A stretch of DNA of 64,000 nucleotides from Mycobacteroides salmoniphilum (lineage in GTDB: Bacteria > Actinomycetota > Actinomycetes > Mycobacteriales > Mycobacteriaceae): positions 2,728,001 to 2,792,000 of the forward strand of contig NZ_CP024633.1 of assembly GCF_004924335.1 (NCBI RefSeq), written 5' to 3'. Shown piece after piece: positions 37,701-47,014 of this stretch (position 1 is the stretch's first letter; every line of letters begins with the position of its first letter). The notes beneath the pieces are model-generated. The model did not search any database, was not told the DNA's origin, and saw only the letters and a program-made list of their open reading frames with translations. The translations under genes and the position numbers were made by a program.

Positions 37701-40700
37701 CCATCGCATGACCGGTGTCGCGAGCACCTCGCCCAGTCCGTCATCGGCCACGTCTGCATCGCCGACGACGGTGGTGGCCACTCGAGCCAGCCGTGCCACG
37801 GTCTGCTCGACGAAAATATCGCGAGGTCGGCACAGCACCCCGGCAGCACGTGCCCGCGACACCACCTGCATGGACATGATGCTGTCTCCGCCGAGATCGA
37901 AGAAGGAGTCGTCCACACCGACCCGCGGGAGCCCGAGGACCTGGGCGTACACGGCGGCCAGCGTCTGCTCAACATCGTCCGTCGGCGCGCGGTACGCACC
38001 AGCATTCATCTCGGGTACCGGCAGCGCGCGGAGGTCGAGCTTGCCGTTAGCGGTCAGCGGAAGCGCGTCCAACACGATGATCGCGGACGGAATCATGTAG
38101 GCAGGCAGCCGATCACCGAGTGCGGCGCGGGTCCCGGCCGCGTCGACGGCACCGGTGACATAACCCACCAGCCGCCTATCACCCGGACGGTCCTCGCGGA
38201 CCATCACCACGGCCTGCTCCACTCCGTGTGCACCGGCGAGCACGGTCTGCACTTCGCCCAGTTCGATGCGATTACCGCGGATCTTGACCTGCTCGTCGGC
38301 GCGGCCCATGTACTGCAACGCACCATCGGCGTTCCAACGCACCAGATCTCCGGTGCGATACATGCGCGCCCCAGACGGCCCGTACGGATTAGCCACAAAC
38401 CGCTCCGCCGTCAACGCCGCCCGGCCCACGTAACCAGACGCCAGTGCGGGTCCGGCCAGATACAGCTCGCCCACCACACCGATCGGCGTCGGCTTCAGCC
38501 CGGCATCCAGCACCAGGGTGCGCATACCCGGAATCGGGGCACCGATCCCGACAGGCTGCCCCGCCGCCATCGGCGCGGAGGTGGCCCAGATGGTGGCCTC
38601 ACTCGGGCCGTAGGCGTTGACCAACCGCCGTCCCGGCGCCCAGTCATCCACCAGCTCGCGCGGGCAGTCCTCCCCCGCGGTGACCAATGTGCCCAGACTG
38701 TCCAGCCGCATCCGGTCCAGCGACGACAACACCGTCGGGGTCAGCACCGCCGCGCTGACCCGCCGGGCCTGCAAAAACTCCGTCAATGCATCGGCGGCGT
38801 ACACATCGCGCGGTGCCACCACCAGTGCGGCGCCCGCGCCGACCGCCCACAACATCTCGAAGACCGAGGCGTCGAATGTCGGCGAGGCCACCATGAGCAC
38901 CCGCGCATCGCCACTCAGTGCGAGCAGATCCTGCTGCGCCGCAACCACTCCCGGCAGTCCGGCCTGGCCCACCGCTACACCCTTCGGGGTGCCGGTCGAG
39001 CCCGATGTGAAGATCACGTACGCGGTGCTCTCCGCCCGCAGCGCCGCTGATCGATCGGCGTCCGTGATCGGTTCGGCCGACCGCGCGGACACGTCGCAGC
39101 CGTCGACGCGCAGCACCGGGCGCGAACCGGACCCCGAAACCTCGTCGGAGCCGTGAGTCAACACACACACTGCCGCCACCGAGTCCAAGACCGTGGCGAC
39201 CCGCTCGACCGGATGAGCACTGTCCACCGGTACATACACCCCGCCGGCCTTGGCCACGGCCCACCACGCCACCACCAGCTCGGCACAGCGGTCCATCGCC
39301 ACACCCACCGCACGTTCCGGGCCCACCCCGGTCTCGAGCAGCACCCGCGCCCAGCGCGTCGACCATTCGTCCAACTCGCGATAGGTCAGCTCTCGGGCAC
39401 CATCGACCACCGCCACCGCCCCGGGGGAAGCGGCTACTGCTGCGGCCAACAGTTGCGGTGCCACACCGACCGGCGCCTGTACGCCCGCACCGGACCACTG
39501 CGACAGCACCAGATCACGTTCCCGCTGATCCAGCAGCGGGACCTCGCCCACAACCACCGAGCGCTCGGCCCCCAGAAGCCGTCCCAGGAGCGATTCCAAA
39601 CGGGCTATGTGCCTATCGATCTCGGCAACGGTGTACCTATCGGGATTCCACGCGAACTGGATGCGCGACGTGCCGCCGCCCGGGCGCGGATAGATATTGA
39701 TCGCGATGTCCTGGACGGGGAAGGTGGTCAACACGTTGACCACCGCCTCCGACGGTCCGAAGAAGAACACATCCGCGAAGTCGAAGACGTTGATGACCTG
39801 GCCGAATTCGATGTTCGTGTCGCGACGTCCCGCATCGACGACCAGCTCCGGCCAGCGCCGGAACTGTTGGTGGCGCAGCGCGCCCACCACGGCCTTGGCG
39901 ACCTGGTCGTCCAGCGCTCCGATGGTGTCCCCATCATCGACGGTGACCAACAACGGCACCAGATTCGACACCATGCCGCCACATCTCTTCAGCGCCGCGG
40001 TAGTCCGCCCGGACACCGGCAGCGACAATGAAACATTGTGACGCCCTGTCGTCTTCGCAAAGAAGGAGGCCAGCGTCGCAACGACTCGGGCCACCTCAAA
40101 CTGACCAAGACCGTTCTGCGACAACAACTCATCGCACACCAATTCGCGTACCAGTGGGTGTCGCGGCGTGACGACACGCTCCATCCCCGCGAGATCAGCC
40201 GTCTCGATCGGCGCGGACAAGACGTTCTTCCAGTATTCGAAATCCGCATCGCTGCGCGAGGACTGCTGATACTTCTGATCGGCCTCGCGAATCACGGAGA
40301 ACTCCGAGAAATCGACATCGGTCTCGGCCACCACCGACCCCGAGTACACATCCGCGATATGCCTCAGCAGATTGTTGGTGGCATACCCGTCCAAGAGAAC
40401 GTGATGTGTGCGCATGTAGAAGTACGACACATCGTCGGCTACCCGCAGGAGCGCGAAGTACGTGAGCCGCTCACTGAGCAAGTCGATAGGCCGGCGGTAC
40501 TCCTCGTCCATCCAACGGCGAGCAGCGGCGACCGCGTCACGCTCGGCACGCATATCAATGCAGGGCATGGTCTCCGGGAACGCACGGTCGACGACGAAGA
40601 CCGGCTCGCCGTCCTCGATGGACAGCCGTGCGCACGGTGTGCCGAACCGTGCGGCCATAGATTCGCAGGCCACCATGAGCTTTTCAGCGTCCACGTCGTG

Positions 40701-40826
40701 ATCGATCGTGACGAATCCCGCAAAGTTGTAGGGAACCTCGGGCCGCAGTTGCTGCGCGACCCATATCGACCGCTGCGCGGCTGTCAGAGGTCCAAGAACA
40801 TCGGACTGCGTTCCGTAGTTGAGCAT
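28764..40826 (-). CDS. Three-module NRPS with epimerase and terminal reductase (C-A-T-E-C-A-T-C-A-T-R)
   Basis: This 4020-residue assembly line makes a tripeptide. Domains in order: C1 (THHVLLDG near 140), A1 ([11 protein letters not shown] near 605), T1 (GGDS, Ser982), E (HHLAVDG near 1154, [10 protein letters not shown]), C2 (HHSVLDGW near 1640), A2 ([11 protein letters not shown] near 2100), T2 (Ser2480), C3 (HHIAADGW near 2665), A3 ([11 protein letters not shown] near 3150), T3 (Ser3533) and a reductase ([13 protein letters not shown] near 3620, YGSSK). The E domain predicts a D residue at position 1. An N-terminal C domain suggests N-acylated or formylated start. Pocket residues read by alignment to GrsA are D-A-F-V-V-A-A-I-W for A1 and D-A-E-H-V-A-A-M/L-C for A2/A3, so residues 2 and 3 should be alike. 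Release should give an aldehyde or alcohol. Confidence 0.93.
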   Translation of the reverse strand: MLNYGTQSDVLGPLTAAQRSIWVAQQLRPEVPYNFAGFVTIDHDVDAEKLMVACESMAARFGTPCARLSIEDGEPVFVVDRAFPETMPCIDMRAERDAVAAARRWMDEEYRRPIDLLSERLTYFALLRVADDVSYFYMRTHHVLLDGYATNNLLRHIADVYSGSVVAETDVDFSEFSVIREADQKYQQSSRSDADFEYWKNVLSAPIETADLAGMERVVTPRHPLVRELVCDELLSQNGLGQFEVARVVATLASFFAKTTGRHNVSLSLPVSGRTTAALKRCGGMVSNLVPLLVTVDDGDTIGALDDQVAKAVVGALRHQQFRRWPELVVDAGRRDTNIEFGQVINVFDFADVFFFGPSEAVVNVLTTFPVQDIAINIYPRPGGGTSRIQFAWNPDRYTVAEIDRHIARLESLLGRLLGAERSVVVGEVPLLDQRERDLVLSQWSGAGVQAPVGVAPQLLAAAVAASPGAVAVVDGARELTYRELDEWSTRWARVLLETGVGPERAVGVAMDRCAELVVAWWAVAKAGGVYVPVDSAHPVERVATVLDSVAAVCVLTHGSDEVSGSGSRPVLRVDGCDVSARSAEPITDADRSAALRAESTAYVIFTSGSTGTPKGVAVGQAGLPGVVAAQQDLLALSGDARVLMVASPTFDASVFEMLWAVGAGAALVVAPRDVYAADALTEFLQARRVSAAVLTPTVLSSLDRMRLDSLGTLVTAGEDCPRELVDDWAPGRRLVNAYGPSEATIWATSAPMAAGQPVGIGAPIPGMRTLVLDAGLKPTPIGVVGELYLAGPALASGYVGRAALTAERFVANPYGPSGARMYRTGDLVRWNADGALQYMGRADEQVKIRGNRIELGEVQTVLAGAHGVEQAVVMVREDRPGDRRLVGYVTGAVDAAGTRAALGDRLPAYMIPSAIIVLDALPLTANGKLDLRALPVPEMNAGAYRAPTDDVEQTLAAVYAQVLGLPRVGVDDSFFDLGGDSIMSMQVVSRARAAGVLCRPRDIFVEQTVARLARVATTVVGDADVADDGLGEVLATPVMRWLRDVPGESDQFNQTMVLTVPAAVTEADVVVVLQALVDRHPMLRLRAEDDGARGWSLTVPDADAVDARSCLQSVDVLSEEALVQARARLSPTNGTMLSALWASSTAQLALVIHHLAVDGVSWRILLEDINIGWAQHRAGQPVVLPPGGTSFARWAALIDEQARTAEMAQHVDAWKRVQATPALLPAVRPAVDTYATAHTMSASLDAETTRILLGDAPAAFHAGVGDILLIALGMAVAQLSGNTGAPVGIDVEGHGRQEELVASGNSPVDVSRTVGWFTSKYPVALSLGRLDWAQVSAGDPALGAVIKEAKEQLRALPDGITYGLLRYANPEVDLAGAEPVIGFNYLGRLGGFGERGGDLWLPSPDAVSAAAVAAAVPLALAHAVTLNAGVLESSTDTSPYLEANWTWASSIDDGQITRLSQLWTEALTGICAHVRGGGGGLTPSDIVPAHLTQQQIDELERLHRVADVLPLTPLQQGLLFHATAHASSDDVYAVQLDLTLAGPLDAPRLRDAVHTVVARHPNLAARFHAQFDPPVQSIPADPVTPWQYLELADTDIEGQIAQRCAAERAAVCDLTNPPLFRVVLIGVGHDQHRLVLTSHHSVLDGWSLPILLQEIFAGYGGHSLPPAVPYRRFVTWLADQDRDAALAAWQDVLAGFETPALVGPSHKLGSGRRATQSLRLSGQATRALTELARAHHTTVNTVLQAGWAQLLVWLTGQHDVAFGAAVSGRPAEVAGAESMVGLLINTVPVRARITATTTTAELLEQLQSVSNRTLEHQHVALPEIHRVTGQDQLFDTLFVYENYPIDPAAFGTVMGTGELAIAGFSSREATHYPLALQVTPGHELMLSIEHDTDVFDVESVVVLAGRLELVLAAMVADPLRRLSSVDVLGADERVLLDVMGNRAVLDRRATGVSIPELFGAQVARTADAVALSCRDRSWTYAAVGRDSNRLAHFLIGLGAGPGRCVAVMFGRSAEGIIAILAVLKTGAAYVPIDPAVPDARIDFVVGDAKPVAVVTTATLAGRFGAHDVVVVDIDDPAIDAQTDASLPLPASDDVAHIIYTSGTTGIPKGVATTHHNVTQLLESLHVGLPSGPGQVWSQWYSFAFDASVEEIWGALFHGSRLLVIPESIGPDEFQALLIDEHVTVLHQTPSALSALSVEALESVALVVAAEACSAELVDRWAPGRVMTNAYGPTETTMCVTVSKPLAAGSGTPTIGGPVPGAALFVLDAWLRPVPVGVVGELYVAGLGLGLGYVSRSSLTASRFVACPFGAPGERMYRTGDLVRWRADGNLQYLGRADEQVKIRGYRIELGEIQAALADVVGVEQAVVIVREDRPGDKRLVGYVTESVAGLVDTAGARAALGERLPPYMVPAAVVVVGALPLTVNGKLDTRALPVPQYQETLYRAPSNAVEEILADIYAHVLGLERVGVDDSFFDLGGDSLSAMRLIAAVNKSMNTHLTVRALFDTPTIGQLAPGLRTDSGGRAPLLPAARPDVIPLSFSQRRLWFLDQLHGASPVYNMAVALRLSGQLDLDALGAALSDVVSRHESLRTVFRDEEGVPYQLVLAAENAEFGWEVIDATAWSPAQLDEAIGVAACHTFDLAAEIPMHAKLFTVSGDEHVLVATVHHIAADGWSVAPLMRDLTVAYAGRCGGHAPDWAPLPVQYADYTLWQRDQLGDLEDSESAIATQVAYWHDALAGMPEHLALPTDRPYPAVADYRGASVDLEWPEQLQHAVRALAREHGATSFMVIQAALAVLLSKISATSDVAVGFAVAGRDEPALDELVGFFVNTLVLRVDAGGDPTFGDLLAQVRGRSLEALENQDVPFEVLVERLNPIRSRSSHPLVQVGLTWQNLPGQDADGLGLGDLRITQIPVHTNTARMDLTFSLGERFTQAGEPAGLGGAVEFRTDVFDLASVESLIARLQRVLEAVAANPAQRLSAVDVLDAAESARLDQLGNRAVLSAPVTPRSIPELFAAQVVSHPDAIAIRCGQRSWTYGDLDEESNRLAHLLIEYGAGPGQCVALLSERRGEAIIGILAVLKSGAAYLPIAPAVPDSRIEFMITDAGPIAAIASAALRSRLDGYTLPIIDISDPGVSTQPGTAVAGPAADDIAHIVYTSGTTGIPKGVATTHHNVTQVLGYEHLGVPSGPGQVWSQWYSYAFDASVEEIWGPLLHGGSLVVVPESLVPEDFQEFLVSEGVTVLHQTPSAAAALSPEALEGMALVVAAEACSAEMVDRWAPGRLMVNAYGPTESTLCVTVSPPLAAGSGTPAIGVPVAGAALFVLDPWMRRVPVGVVGELYIAGHGLGAGYLHRSGLTASRFVACPFGAPGERMYRTGDLVRWGGPGSSAGQLHYMGRADDQVKIRGYRIELGEIQTALADLEGVEQAVVIVREDRPGDKRLVGYVTGAVEPAKARAALAERIPAYMVPAAVVVIDALPLTVNGKLDTRALPEPQYQETQYRAPSDPVEEILAGLYADVLGLERVGVDDSFFDLGGDSLSAMRLIAAINKSMNTHLTVRALFDTPTVSSLSGQLDKHASDPRYVAVHGSEVAEVRAADLTLDKFIDAETLSVARTLPKPGGEARTVLLTGATGFLGRYLVLQWLEKLELLDGKLICLVRAPSDDDARRRLEQIFDSGDPELLRHFHELAEDHLEVIAGDKGETDLGVTTETWQRLADTVDVIVDSAAVVSGALSYGELFGPNVAGTAELIRLALTAKLKMFTFVSTANVGDPVKRVAFTEDADIRDICATRAIKDTYANGYGSSKWAGEVLLREAHDLCGLPIGVFRCDMILADTTYAGQLNASDVFSKMILSIVTTGLAPKSFYRLDAEGNRRRAHFDGLPVEFVAEAITTLGVQVVDGFQTYHVMNPHDDGIGLDEYVDWLIEAGYPIERVDDFQDWLQRFGAGLQALPDKHRRNSVQQMYLTLVQDPERVRPIVPTVGAFAPADRFRAAVQEAKIGSERDIPQVGAPNIVKYVTDMELLGML

Positions 40827-40915
40827 GAGGACGACGAACTCCCTACTTGGGCCTGCGTACTGGCGTCTGAAAAATCAGCGGTGAGATACCTTGTTGCGCA
40901 AGGCGAATAGGTCCT

Positions 40916-41125
40916 CTACGCGAGTCTTTGGCGTAGGTCCTTGGGCCGTATGTCGGGCCAATGCTCATCGATGTACTCGAGGCACGCTGCGCGGCCAGCA
41001 TGACCGTAGACCACGCGCCAGCCCGACGGGGCATCGGCGAAGGACGGCCACAGGCTGTGTTGTTCCTGATCGTTGACCAGAACGAGAAAGCTGGCACTGT
41101 CATCGTCAAAGGGATTGGTTTGCAT
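40916..41125 (-). CDS. MbtH-like NRPS chaperone
   Basis: MbtH proteins bind adenylation domains and are needed for their activity or solubility. The 69-residue product has the family elements [24 protein letters not shown], the paired Trp positions, GWRVVYG and [14 protein letters not shown]. The ATG at 41125 is preferred because GAGGA lies 6 bases upstream, and NPFDD then begins at residue 4 as usual. It sits 90 bases before the NRPS gene on the same strand and is surely its partner. Confidence 0.93.
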   Translation of the reverse strand: MQTNPFDDDSASFLVLVNDQEQHSLWPSFADAPSGWRVVYGHAGRAACLEYIDEHWPDIRPKDLRQRLA

Positions 41126-41193
41126 CGTTTTCCTCATCATCACGACCCAAGCGCAACGGCGCTGCAGTCAGCACCGGTTCTGCCACCTCGAGA

Positions 41194-42132
41194 TCACGTG
41201 TGGCTGTTGAGATATCCCCCGCGCCGGAAGTATTCTTCGCCGCTGCGCTCAATGCCGTCGGCGCAACGAATGCGGGTGATCACCAGTCCGCGGTTGCCGA
41301 CGCGATAGGCATTGGACCCACACACCACCACCCCGCCTTCCTCCTGAACGATCACCCGCCCCGGCGTCCCGCCGTAGCGGGCCTCGGAGATGCGTGCCTC
41401 CAACACCTCGATCCGCTGCCCCTCGTAGAAGGTGAACGCGCGCGGGTACGGCTCCGACAATGCACGCACGAATCGTTCGATATCCTCGGCCGGCCAGCTC
41501 CAGTCGATCGCGCTGTCGCGCTCTGAACGCTTGTGGCAGTAGGTCCGTTCGGCCTTGTTCTGCGGCCGCCACACGGCGTTGCCGGACTCCAGCGCACTCA
41601 GCGCTTCGGCCAGCACCCCCGGAATCAGATCCATCCCACGCAGCACCAGCTCGGTGCCGGTATCGGCAGGGCCGATCGGCAGCGCATGCTGCACCAGAAT
41701 GTCACCGGTATCCAGGCCGCTATCCATGCGGTGCACAGTCAATCCGAATTCGGATTCGCCGCTGATCAACGTCCATAGAACAGGGGAAAATCCGGTGAAT
41801 TTCGGCAGCAGCGAATCATGGAAATTCAGGGTGCCATGTGGCGGGAAATCATAGAGTTCGACAGGCATCCGGTTGTACCAGCTATTGACGACGATGACAT
41901 CAGGCTCGGCACTCTTGACCAGATTGATAGTTTCGGCGTCCACCCGTGTGGTGAAATGCACGGGAATGCCATGCTCACGCGCGAGTTCATCGACCGGCGC
42001 CGACCAAATCGCCTTGTACGCCTCCTCGCTGGCCGGATGAGTGACCGCAAGAACGACCTCGTGCCCCAGATCGATCAAGGCCTGCAGGGTTCGGTAGCCC
42101 CAGACCTGATATCCGAACGACACAATGCGCAT
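41194..42132 (-). CDS. Formyltransferase (Fmt/FxbA-like) of the NRPS locus
   Basis: The 312-residue protein has the N10-formyl-tetrahydrofolate formyltransferase fold followed by a C-terminal OB-like domain (GTPGRVIVQEEGGVVVCG). The catalytic triad is intact: Asn103 and His105 in LNFHDSLLPKFTG, Asp141 in MDSGLDTGDIL. True Met-tRNA formyltransferase is a housekeeping gene next to def; this one is in an NRPS operon, as is FxbA of mycobacterial exochelin synthesis, which formylates an ornithine-derived hydroxylamine. It could instead formylate the amino end of the peptide. AAGGGG 6 bases upstream fixes the ATG at 42132. An IdeR-like box lies about 85 bases upstream. Confidence 0.85.
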   Translation of the reverse strand: MRIVSFGYQVWGYRTLQALIDLGHEVVLAVTHPASEEAYKAIWSAPVDELAREHGIPVHFTTRVDAETINLVKSAEPDVIVVNSWYNRMPVELYDFPPHGTLNFHDSLLPKFTGFSPVLWTLISGESEFGLTVHRMDSGLDTGDILVQHALPIGPADTGTELVLRGMDLIPGVLAEALSALESGNAVWRPQNKAERTYCHKRSERDSAIDWSWPAEDIERFVRALSEPYPRAFTFYEGQRIEVLEARISEARYGGTPGRVIVQEEGGVVVCGSNAYRVGNRGLVITRIRCADGIERSGEEYFRRGGYLNSHT

Positions 42133-42215
42133 ACACAACCCCTTAGCTCTTAAGCGCTGGTCAGGGCTTATGCCCACAAGTTGAACACCACTGGCAGATC
42201 AGCTTAAGGGTTTCC

Positions 42216-42234
42216 TCAGGTTACGCAAGCCTTC
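42216..42234. promoter_or_regulatory. Candidate IdeR iron box
   Basis: TCAGGTTACGCAAGCCTTC matches the mycobacterial IdeR consensus TTAGGTTAGGCTAACCTAA at 13 of 19 positions, and 12 of 19 on the other strand. It lies between the exporter stop (42319) and the formyltransferase start (42132), inside a 186-base gap large enough for a promoter. If real, formyltransferase, MbtH and NRPS would be induced by iron starvation. The match is moderate. Confidence 0.45.
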
Positions 42235-42318
42235 CCTAACCCACAGGAAGGGACCCCGGGGTCGGGTATCAGGCCGCTAACCTGCACGAGCGCACGGAAC
42301 GAAACGAAACGAAAATCT

Positions 42319-43899
42319 TCAGACGTCGGCGCCCACCACCAACTTCCTCGGCAAAAAGACTGCAGGAACAATGGTGACCACCGCTAATGCAACAGCAACG
42401 AAGAATACCGTCGTGTACGCGTGCGAAAGCCACTGCGGAGCATTTATCGCAAAATCTGAAATCGGATTCACCACCGGGCCACTCGATATTCCACGACTCC
42501 CGGTTTCTCCCTCCGCTATGGACAACGGATCGACCTGAATTCCGCCTCCGGCACGATTGAATTGATTGGTCAACAGCGTTGCCATCAACGCGGCCCCCAC
42601 AGATCCGCCCACCTGATCGTTGACGCTCAGCAGCGTGGTGCCCCGCGCGATCTGGGACGGTGCCAGCGACTGCACGCAGGCCGCTGACAGTGGCGTCGAC
42701 GTGCAGCCAACCCCCATGCCCATGACCATTAACCCGGCCAGCAGTATCGGCGAGAAATCTGCTTGTCGCGCCACACCGAATGTGAAGATGCCCAAGCCCA
42801 CCGCAATCAACGGGAGGCCAATCAGCACAATCGTCCCTGGCCCGCGCCTGTCCATGAAGATCCCCGCGAGGGGCATGGTCAGCACGAGACCGACTCCCAT
42901 TGCCACCATGGATATCCCGGACCGCATCGGCGATTGATGCAGCACCACCTGGAAGTAACTCGGCACAAGCAAGCTGACGCCGACAAAGGTGGCGGCGAAG
43001 GCGAACTGCGTGATGTTGGCCCACCTGACCACACGATTTTCGAACAGCCGTAGGTCGACAAGAGGATGCGACGCGCGGTTCCTGGTGTGCACGACGAACG
43101 CAAAAATCAGTGCGGAACCGATGATGACGGGTAGCAGGACATGTCGGTCGGCCATGCTGTCGCGCCCGGGGATCGCCGACATCCCGACAAGCAACATCGC
43201 CACGCCGGGTGAGAGCAACAGTGCGCCCACCACGTCGAGTTTCTCTGAAGGCTCGGGGTTATCCCCGGGAAACATGAAGGCCGCCAGCACGATGGCACTC
43301 AACCCGATCGGCAGGTTGATCAGGAATATCCATTCCCAGCCGTAGCTGCCGATCAACCATCCCCCCAGGATCGGCCCACCGATCGGGCCGAGCAAGAAGG
43401 GCGCCGCTCCTAGGGCGACCACTCTGCCAAGGCGCTTCGGGCCCGCCTCACGGGTCAAGATCATGAAGCTCAGTGGCATCAACATGCCACCACCAATGCC
43501 CTGAATCACACGGAAGATAATGAGCAACAAGATGTTTGGGGACACCGCGCACAACAACGAGCCAACCGTGAATACCAGGACGGCGCCCATGAACAGACGT
43601 TTTGTGCCGAAACGGTCGGCAGCCCATCCGGTCATCGGGATCACTGTTGCGAAGGCAAGCATGTAACCGGCGATGGTCCAGGACACGACGGCCTGACTGG
43701 AGCCGAACTCGGCGACAAAGGTCCGCTGAGCGACCGCCACAGCCGTACTGTCCAAAAATGCCATCACGCTGGCCAAACCGCAGACGCCAGCGATCCGCAG
43801 CAGTGCGGCGTCGAGCTTGTCGGGGTGCCCCGGCTCATTCACACCACGCTGCTCAGCCGACCCGCTCGGCGCCGAGAGGGCGGTAGGCACGCTGTCCAT
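42319..43899 (-). CDS. DHA2-family MFS exporter (EmrB/QacA type)
   Basis: This 526-residue transporter has 14 predicted membrane helices and the DHA2 motifs LDSTAVAVAQ in helix 1, AADRFGTKRLFM (motif A) and RVIQGIGGGMLMPLS (motif B), then GPIGGPILGGWL (motif C). Proton-driven export of drugs or peptides is the family role. It lies 40 bases after the SDR stop and ahead of the formyltransferase/MbtH/NRPS genes on the same strand, so it is a good candidate exporter or self-resistance pump for the NRPS product. The start ATG at 43899 has no strong ribosome site. Confidence 0.88.
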   Translation of the reverse strand: MDSVPTALSAPSGSAEQRGVNEPGHPDKLDAALLRIAGVCGLASVMAFLDSTAVAVAQRTFVAEFGSSQAVVSWTIAGYMLAFATVIPMTGWAADRFGTKRLFMGAVLVFTVGSLLCAVSPNILLLIIFRVIQGIGGGMLMPLSFMILTREAGPKRLGRVVALGAAPFLLGPIGGPILGGWLIGSYGWEWIFLINLPIGLSAIVLAAFMFPGDNPEPSEKLDVVGALLLSPGVAMLLVGMSAIPGRDSMADRHVLLPVIIGSALIFAFVVHTRNRASHPLVDLRLFENRVVRWANITQFAFAATFVGVSLLVPSYFQVVLHQSPMRSGISMVAMGVGLVLTMPLAGIFMDRRGPGTIVLIGLPLIAVGLGIFTFGVARQADFSPILLAGLMVMGMGVGCTSTPLSAACVQSLAPSQIARGTTLLSVNDQVGGSVGAALMATLLTNQFNRAGGGIQVDPLSIAEGETGSRGISSGPVVNPISDFAINAPQWLSHAYTTVFFVAVALAVVTIVPAVFLPRKLVVGADV

Positions 43900-43939
43900 A
43901 GGTCGGCGAGTATATCCACGCAGAGGGGCCCGTTGGGGT

Positions 43940-44842
43940 CTACCTCAACGGGCCGGCCACCGCTTCCACCTGGCCTTCCGGGCTCCGGCCGCGGCCCGAA
44001 TACCAACGGTAGTAATCGTTCTGCACCCGGCTCACGATTCCCGGTAGTACACGGTAGGAATCCCGGTACAAGATGCCCAGTGGGTTGTTCACCTCGCGAC
44101 TGCGCCGCCTGAGCGCATCGACGACCATGTCGACGCCCTCCTCCAGCGTCAGCGATGCGTACTGGCTCCAGTCCGACGGGGCGATCATGTCGGTCGTCAC
44201 CAGCGGGAGATGAACGTTGGTGACGCGCACTCCGTCGGCACGGCTCTCGATGCCCGCGATACGCAGTACCGCATCCATGGCCGCCTTCGACCCGACATAG
44301 GCAGAGAAGTCGGGCAGGTTGCCCAGCACTCCAATCGACGAGCTGTGCACGATATGCCCCGAGCCACGGGCACGCATGCCCGGCAGCAGGCGCAGCACCA
44401 GGCCCACACCACCGAGGTAATTGATCGCCACGGTCCGCTCGTAGTCGTGCAGCCGGTGTTCGGAGTCGGCGAGCGACCGCATGATCGATCTGCCCGCGTT
44501 CAGCACCAAAGTATCTGGCGCCCCATAGCGTTCGAGTACTTCGGTGGCGACCGCATCCGCGCCGTCACTCGTCGATAGATCGCCGGGCACCGCGTGCGCG
44601 ATACCGCCCCGCACAGCGATCTCGCGCACCACGTCGTCGAGTTCATCGGCCCGGCGTGCGGTGACAATCGCACGAGCGCCCGCCTCCGCGACCCTCTCGG
44701 CCAGCCGGCGGCCGATCCCGCTCGACGCGCCGGTGATCAACACCGTCCGACCGCCCACGCGCTCGGACAGTGTCGGAGTCCATGGGTAGCTGACGCTGAC
44801 CGGCCTCGTAAGAACGTTGATCATGTGTCTGACGGCCCGCAT
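43940..44842 (-). CDS. Short-chain dehydrogenase/reductase
   Basis: The 300-residue protein has the SDR cofactor loop TVLITGASSGIGRRL, the NAG segment LVLNAGRSIM and the catalytic Ser and Y-x3-K in SSSIGVLGNLPDFSAYVGSK. The C-terminal 50 residues are basic and amphipathic, as in membrane-associated mycobacterial SDRs. GGGAG a few bases upstream favours the ATG at 44842 over the ATG at 44824. It may be the first gene of the NRPS operon, and could modify the peptide aldehyde, or may be independent lipid metabolism. Confidence 0.85.
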   Translation of the reverse strand: MRAVRHMINVLTRPVSVSYPWTPTLSERVGGRTVLITGASSGIGRRLAERVAEAGARAIVTARRADELDDVVREIAVRGGIAHAVPGDLSTSDGADAVATEVLERYGAPDTLVLNAGRSIMRSLADSEHRLHDYERTVAINYLGGVGLVLRLLPGMRARGSGHIVHSSSIGVLGNLPDFSAYVGSKAAMDAVLRIAGIESRADGVRVTNVHLPLVTTDMIAPSDWSQYASLTLEEGVDMVVDALRRRSREVNNPLGILYRDSYRVLPGIVSRVQNDYYRWYSGRGRSPEGQVEAVAGPLR

Positions 44843-44924
44843 CGGGTCTCCCATAGCTCGTTGTGCTGCTGACTGTTTCGCGTTACGGCGGAGCCGAGGC
44901 GTGTAACCCCGAGTAATGATTATG

Positions 44925-44944
44925 TTGACATCAACCGTTGTCAA
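44925..44944. promoter_or_regulatory. TTGACA-N8-TGTCAA operator in a divergent intergenic region
   Basis: The exact inverted repeat TTGACA (44925-44930) and TGTCAA (44939-44944) with an 8-base spacer lies between the SDR start (44842) and the lipoprotein start (45030). The spacing fits a TetR or MarR dimer, and the left arm could double as a -35 element for the rightward gene. No regulator gene is adjacent. Confidence 0.5.
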
Positions 44945-45029
44945 GATGGGGCCCCGGTCGTCGAATTTCGGCATCCCGCCTTCGTGCTGTTTGCTATCGT
45001 TGCTGATGGGCGCAAGTTTTGGGGGTCGT

Positions 45030-45635
45030 ATGCGGTTCAGCGCGACACTCTTCCTCATCGCCACACTCCTCTGTGCGTGTGTGTCCCCCAGTAGCTCCGC
45101 CCGGCACGACGAATGGTCTTCGCTCGTGTCGATGCTCGCCGACCAGCAGAAGGCTCTGCATGAGAAGGACTCTCTGTACGACCTTCCCGGCACGCCCCAG
45201 CCGACGACACGCAAGGACATCCGCGCAAAGGAACGGCAGTGGGGCCTGTATCTGGATGCCGACCACCGGGAACTGCTCCAGGTCTCCGACGGCCTGCGCG
45301 CATTCTGCGGCTTCGACGACTTGTTCTCCCTCGCCGATTCGGCGCCCGGCTCGACGAACTGGGAGGGCATGAAGGCGTACATCGAAGGCGCGTCGCTGAC
45401 TCCCGAATACTTCGGTGCCCACTCCTTCAACCAACTGATTCCCGTTCTCGGCACCGAGGACGACTACGTGATGATCATTGCCGTGGCCCACTCATACTTC
45501 AGCGACGAGCCGGGCACCGTGTTCGAGCTCGGCGGTAGTGGCCCCAACGGGATCGGCCAGTACCCGACACTGATGGACGCGGTGAGGACCAAGTCGGAGT
45601 GGTACCAGAGGGAACTCCGGAACACGAAGGCGTAG
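45030..45635 (+). CDS. Lipoprotein with SUKH (SMI1/KNR4)-like domain
   Basis: This 201-residue protein has a signal peptide ending in the lipobox LLCAC (Cys18 region), so it is probably a surface lipoprotein. The mature part has AKERQWGLYLDADHRELLQVSDGL followed by DDLFSLAD and a C-terminal VMIIAV core, resembling SMI1/KNR4 (SUKH) proteins, many of which are toxin immunity factors. ATG at 45030 follows GGGGG. No toxin gene is adjacent. The SUKH assignment is by pattern and tentative. Confidence 0.68.
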   Translation: MRFSATLFLIATLLCACVSPSSSARHDEWSSLVSMLADQQKALHEKDSLYDLPGTPQPTTRKDIRAKERQWGLYLDADHRELLQVSDGLRAFCGFDDLFSLADSAPGSTNWEGMKAYIEGASLTPEYFGAHSFNQLIPVLGTEDDYVMIIAVAHSYFSDEPGTVFELGGSGPNGIGQYPTLMDAVRTKSEWYQRELRNTKA

Positions 45636-45704
45636 GTGTGCGGGGGAACCACAACGCATGCGCGATCGTCTGACCAAACAAGAAGGGCTTCCGGAGGGGA
45701 TACA

Positions 45705-45768
45705 TGACATCGGGACCAGGCGTTGCCCACACGGCATCCGCTAATAGCTGTCGCGTTCCCCGATGTCA
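45705..45768. repeat. 10-bp inverted repeat around 44 bases
   Basis: TGACATCGGG (45705-45714) recurs as its exact complement CCCGATGTCA (45759-45768) in the gap between the lipoprotein and the peptidase. The spacing is long for a terminator hairpin; it may be a paired operator or remnant of a small element. Nothing coding is seen in 45636-45812. Confidence 0.35.
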
Positions 45769-45812
45769 CCGGACGCGCGCGAACCATACGGTAACCAGAT
45801 AGGTTGAATATC

Positions 45813-46892
45813 ATGTCAGATCTGCCTACTCGCACCTACGCCGAGTTTCCCGGAATCAGTACCCGCGCCTGGGAACACCCGGCCGACCGGGCGGCTCTGC
45901 AAACACTGCGCAGCCTCAAAGGCTTCGACACCATCCTCAAGGCGCTGGCCGCGCTGCTGCGGGAACGTCAGCATCGGCTGATGTATCTGGCGACCGCCGT
46001 CCGCGTCGATGATCGACAGTTCACATCACTGCACGACACCCTCAACGACTGCGCGCGCGTCCTTGATGCCCCCGAAACCCCGGAGCTCTACGTCATTCAG
46101 GGGCCATACGCCAACGCCTACACCATCGGGATGGACCAACCGTTCATCGTGCTGACCTCCGCGCTGCTGGACCTGATGAACGAACAGGAGCTTCGCTTCA
46201 TCGTCGGTCACGAACTCGGGCACGCACTCTCCGGGCATGCGGTGTACCGCACCATGCTGATGCACCTGATGCGGCTGGCCGGGAACCTCGGCTGGATGCC
46301 GATCGGAGGGTGGGCGCTGCGCGCCGTTGTCGCCGCGCTCATGGAATGGCAGCGCAAGTCCGAGCTGTCCGGGGACCGCGCCGGAATGCTCTGCGGCCAG
46401 GACGTGGACACCGCGATCCGGGTGGAGATGAAGCTGGCCGGGGGCTCACGCCTCGATGAGATGGATACGCAGCGCTTTCTGGCCCAGGCGGCCGAGTACG
46501 AGCGCACCGGAGACATGCGTGACGGCGTGCTCAAATTGCTCAACCTCGAACTGCAATCGCACCCGTTCTCCGTATTGCGGGCCGCCGAGCTCAGCAAGTG
46601 GATCGACCGCGGCGAGTATGGCGCGATCCTCGGCGGGGACTATCCGCGACGCGACGAGGACGCACAGGCCGATCTGGGTTCCGAGTTCCGCTCCGCGGCA
46701 AGGTCATACAAGGACAATTTCGATTCCTCGACCGACCCGCTGATCTCCGCGCTGCGCAACTTCGGATCCACGCTCGATGGCGTCGTCAATGTCGTCGGGC
46801 AGGGCGTCACCGATGTCGCCACCGACGTGCGACGCCGGTTCTCGGAGTGGCGCAACAATTCCGACGACGAGCCACGCGATGGCGACACCTGA
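45813..46892 (+). CDS. M48-family zinc metallopeptidase
   Basis: The 359-residue protein carries the HExxH zinc site at residues 133-137 (IVGHELGHALSGH) and a third ligand region SELSGDRAGML downstream, as in M48 (HtpX/Ste24-like) peptidases. Hydrophobic segments around residues 155-185 could anchor it to the membrane. The C-terminal 80 residues are charged and may be cytoplasmic. I chose the ATG at 45813; an in-frame TTG at 45804 is less likely. Role probably in membrane protein quality control; no operon partner is evident. Confidence 0.88.
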   Translation: MSDLPTRTYAEFPGISTRAWEHPADRAALQTLRSLKGFDTILKALAALLRERQHRLMYLATAVRVDDRQFTSLHDTLNDCARVLDAPETPELYVIQGPYANAYTIGMDQPFIVLTSALLDLMNEQELRFIVGHELGHALSGHAVYRTMLMHLMRLAGNLGWMPIGGWALRAVVAALMEWQRKSELSGDRAGMLCGQDVDTAIRVEMKLAGGSRLDEMDTQRFLAQAAEYERTGDMRDGVLKLLNLELQSHPFSVLRAAELSKWIDRGEYGAILGGDYPRRDEDAQADLGSEFRSAARSYKDNFDSSTDPLISALRNFGSTLDGVVNVVGQGVTDVATDVRRRFSEWRNNSDDEPRDGDT

Positions 46893-46960
46893 CCACGGAG
46901 ACTCGACGGTCGACGTCGTGGAGTACGAAGACGGCGTCGGCCTAGCCGGATCCCCTTGAC

Positions 46961-46980
46961 ACCATCGGATATCCGATGGT
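46961..46980. promoter_or_regulatory. Perfect 20-bp palindrome upstream of the YqeY-like gene
   Basis: ACCATCGGATATCCGATGGT is an exact 20-base palindrome ending 34 bases before the ATG at 47015. TTGACA overlaps its left edge (46956-46961), so it would sit within the promoter as an operator. The binding protein is unknown; the TetR-family protein at 47378-48046 is one candidate. Confidence 0.5.
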
Positions 46981-47014
46981 CGCCACCGCTCCTTGCGGAT
47001 ACGCTCGACACCCC

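Noticed and set aside
40826..44842. Calling the locus an exochelin cluster
   Set aside because: The formyltransferase recalls FxbA, but no hydroxylase, second NRPS or exochelin-type ABC exporter is seen and the adenylation pockets do not match hydroxyornithine, so I kept it as unnamed.
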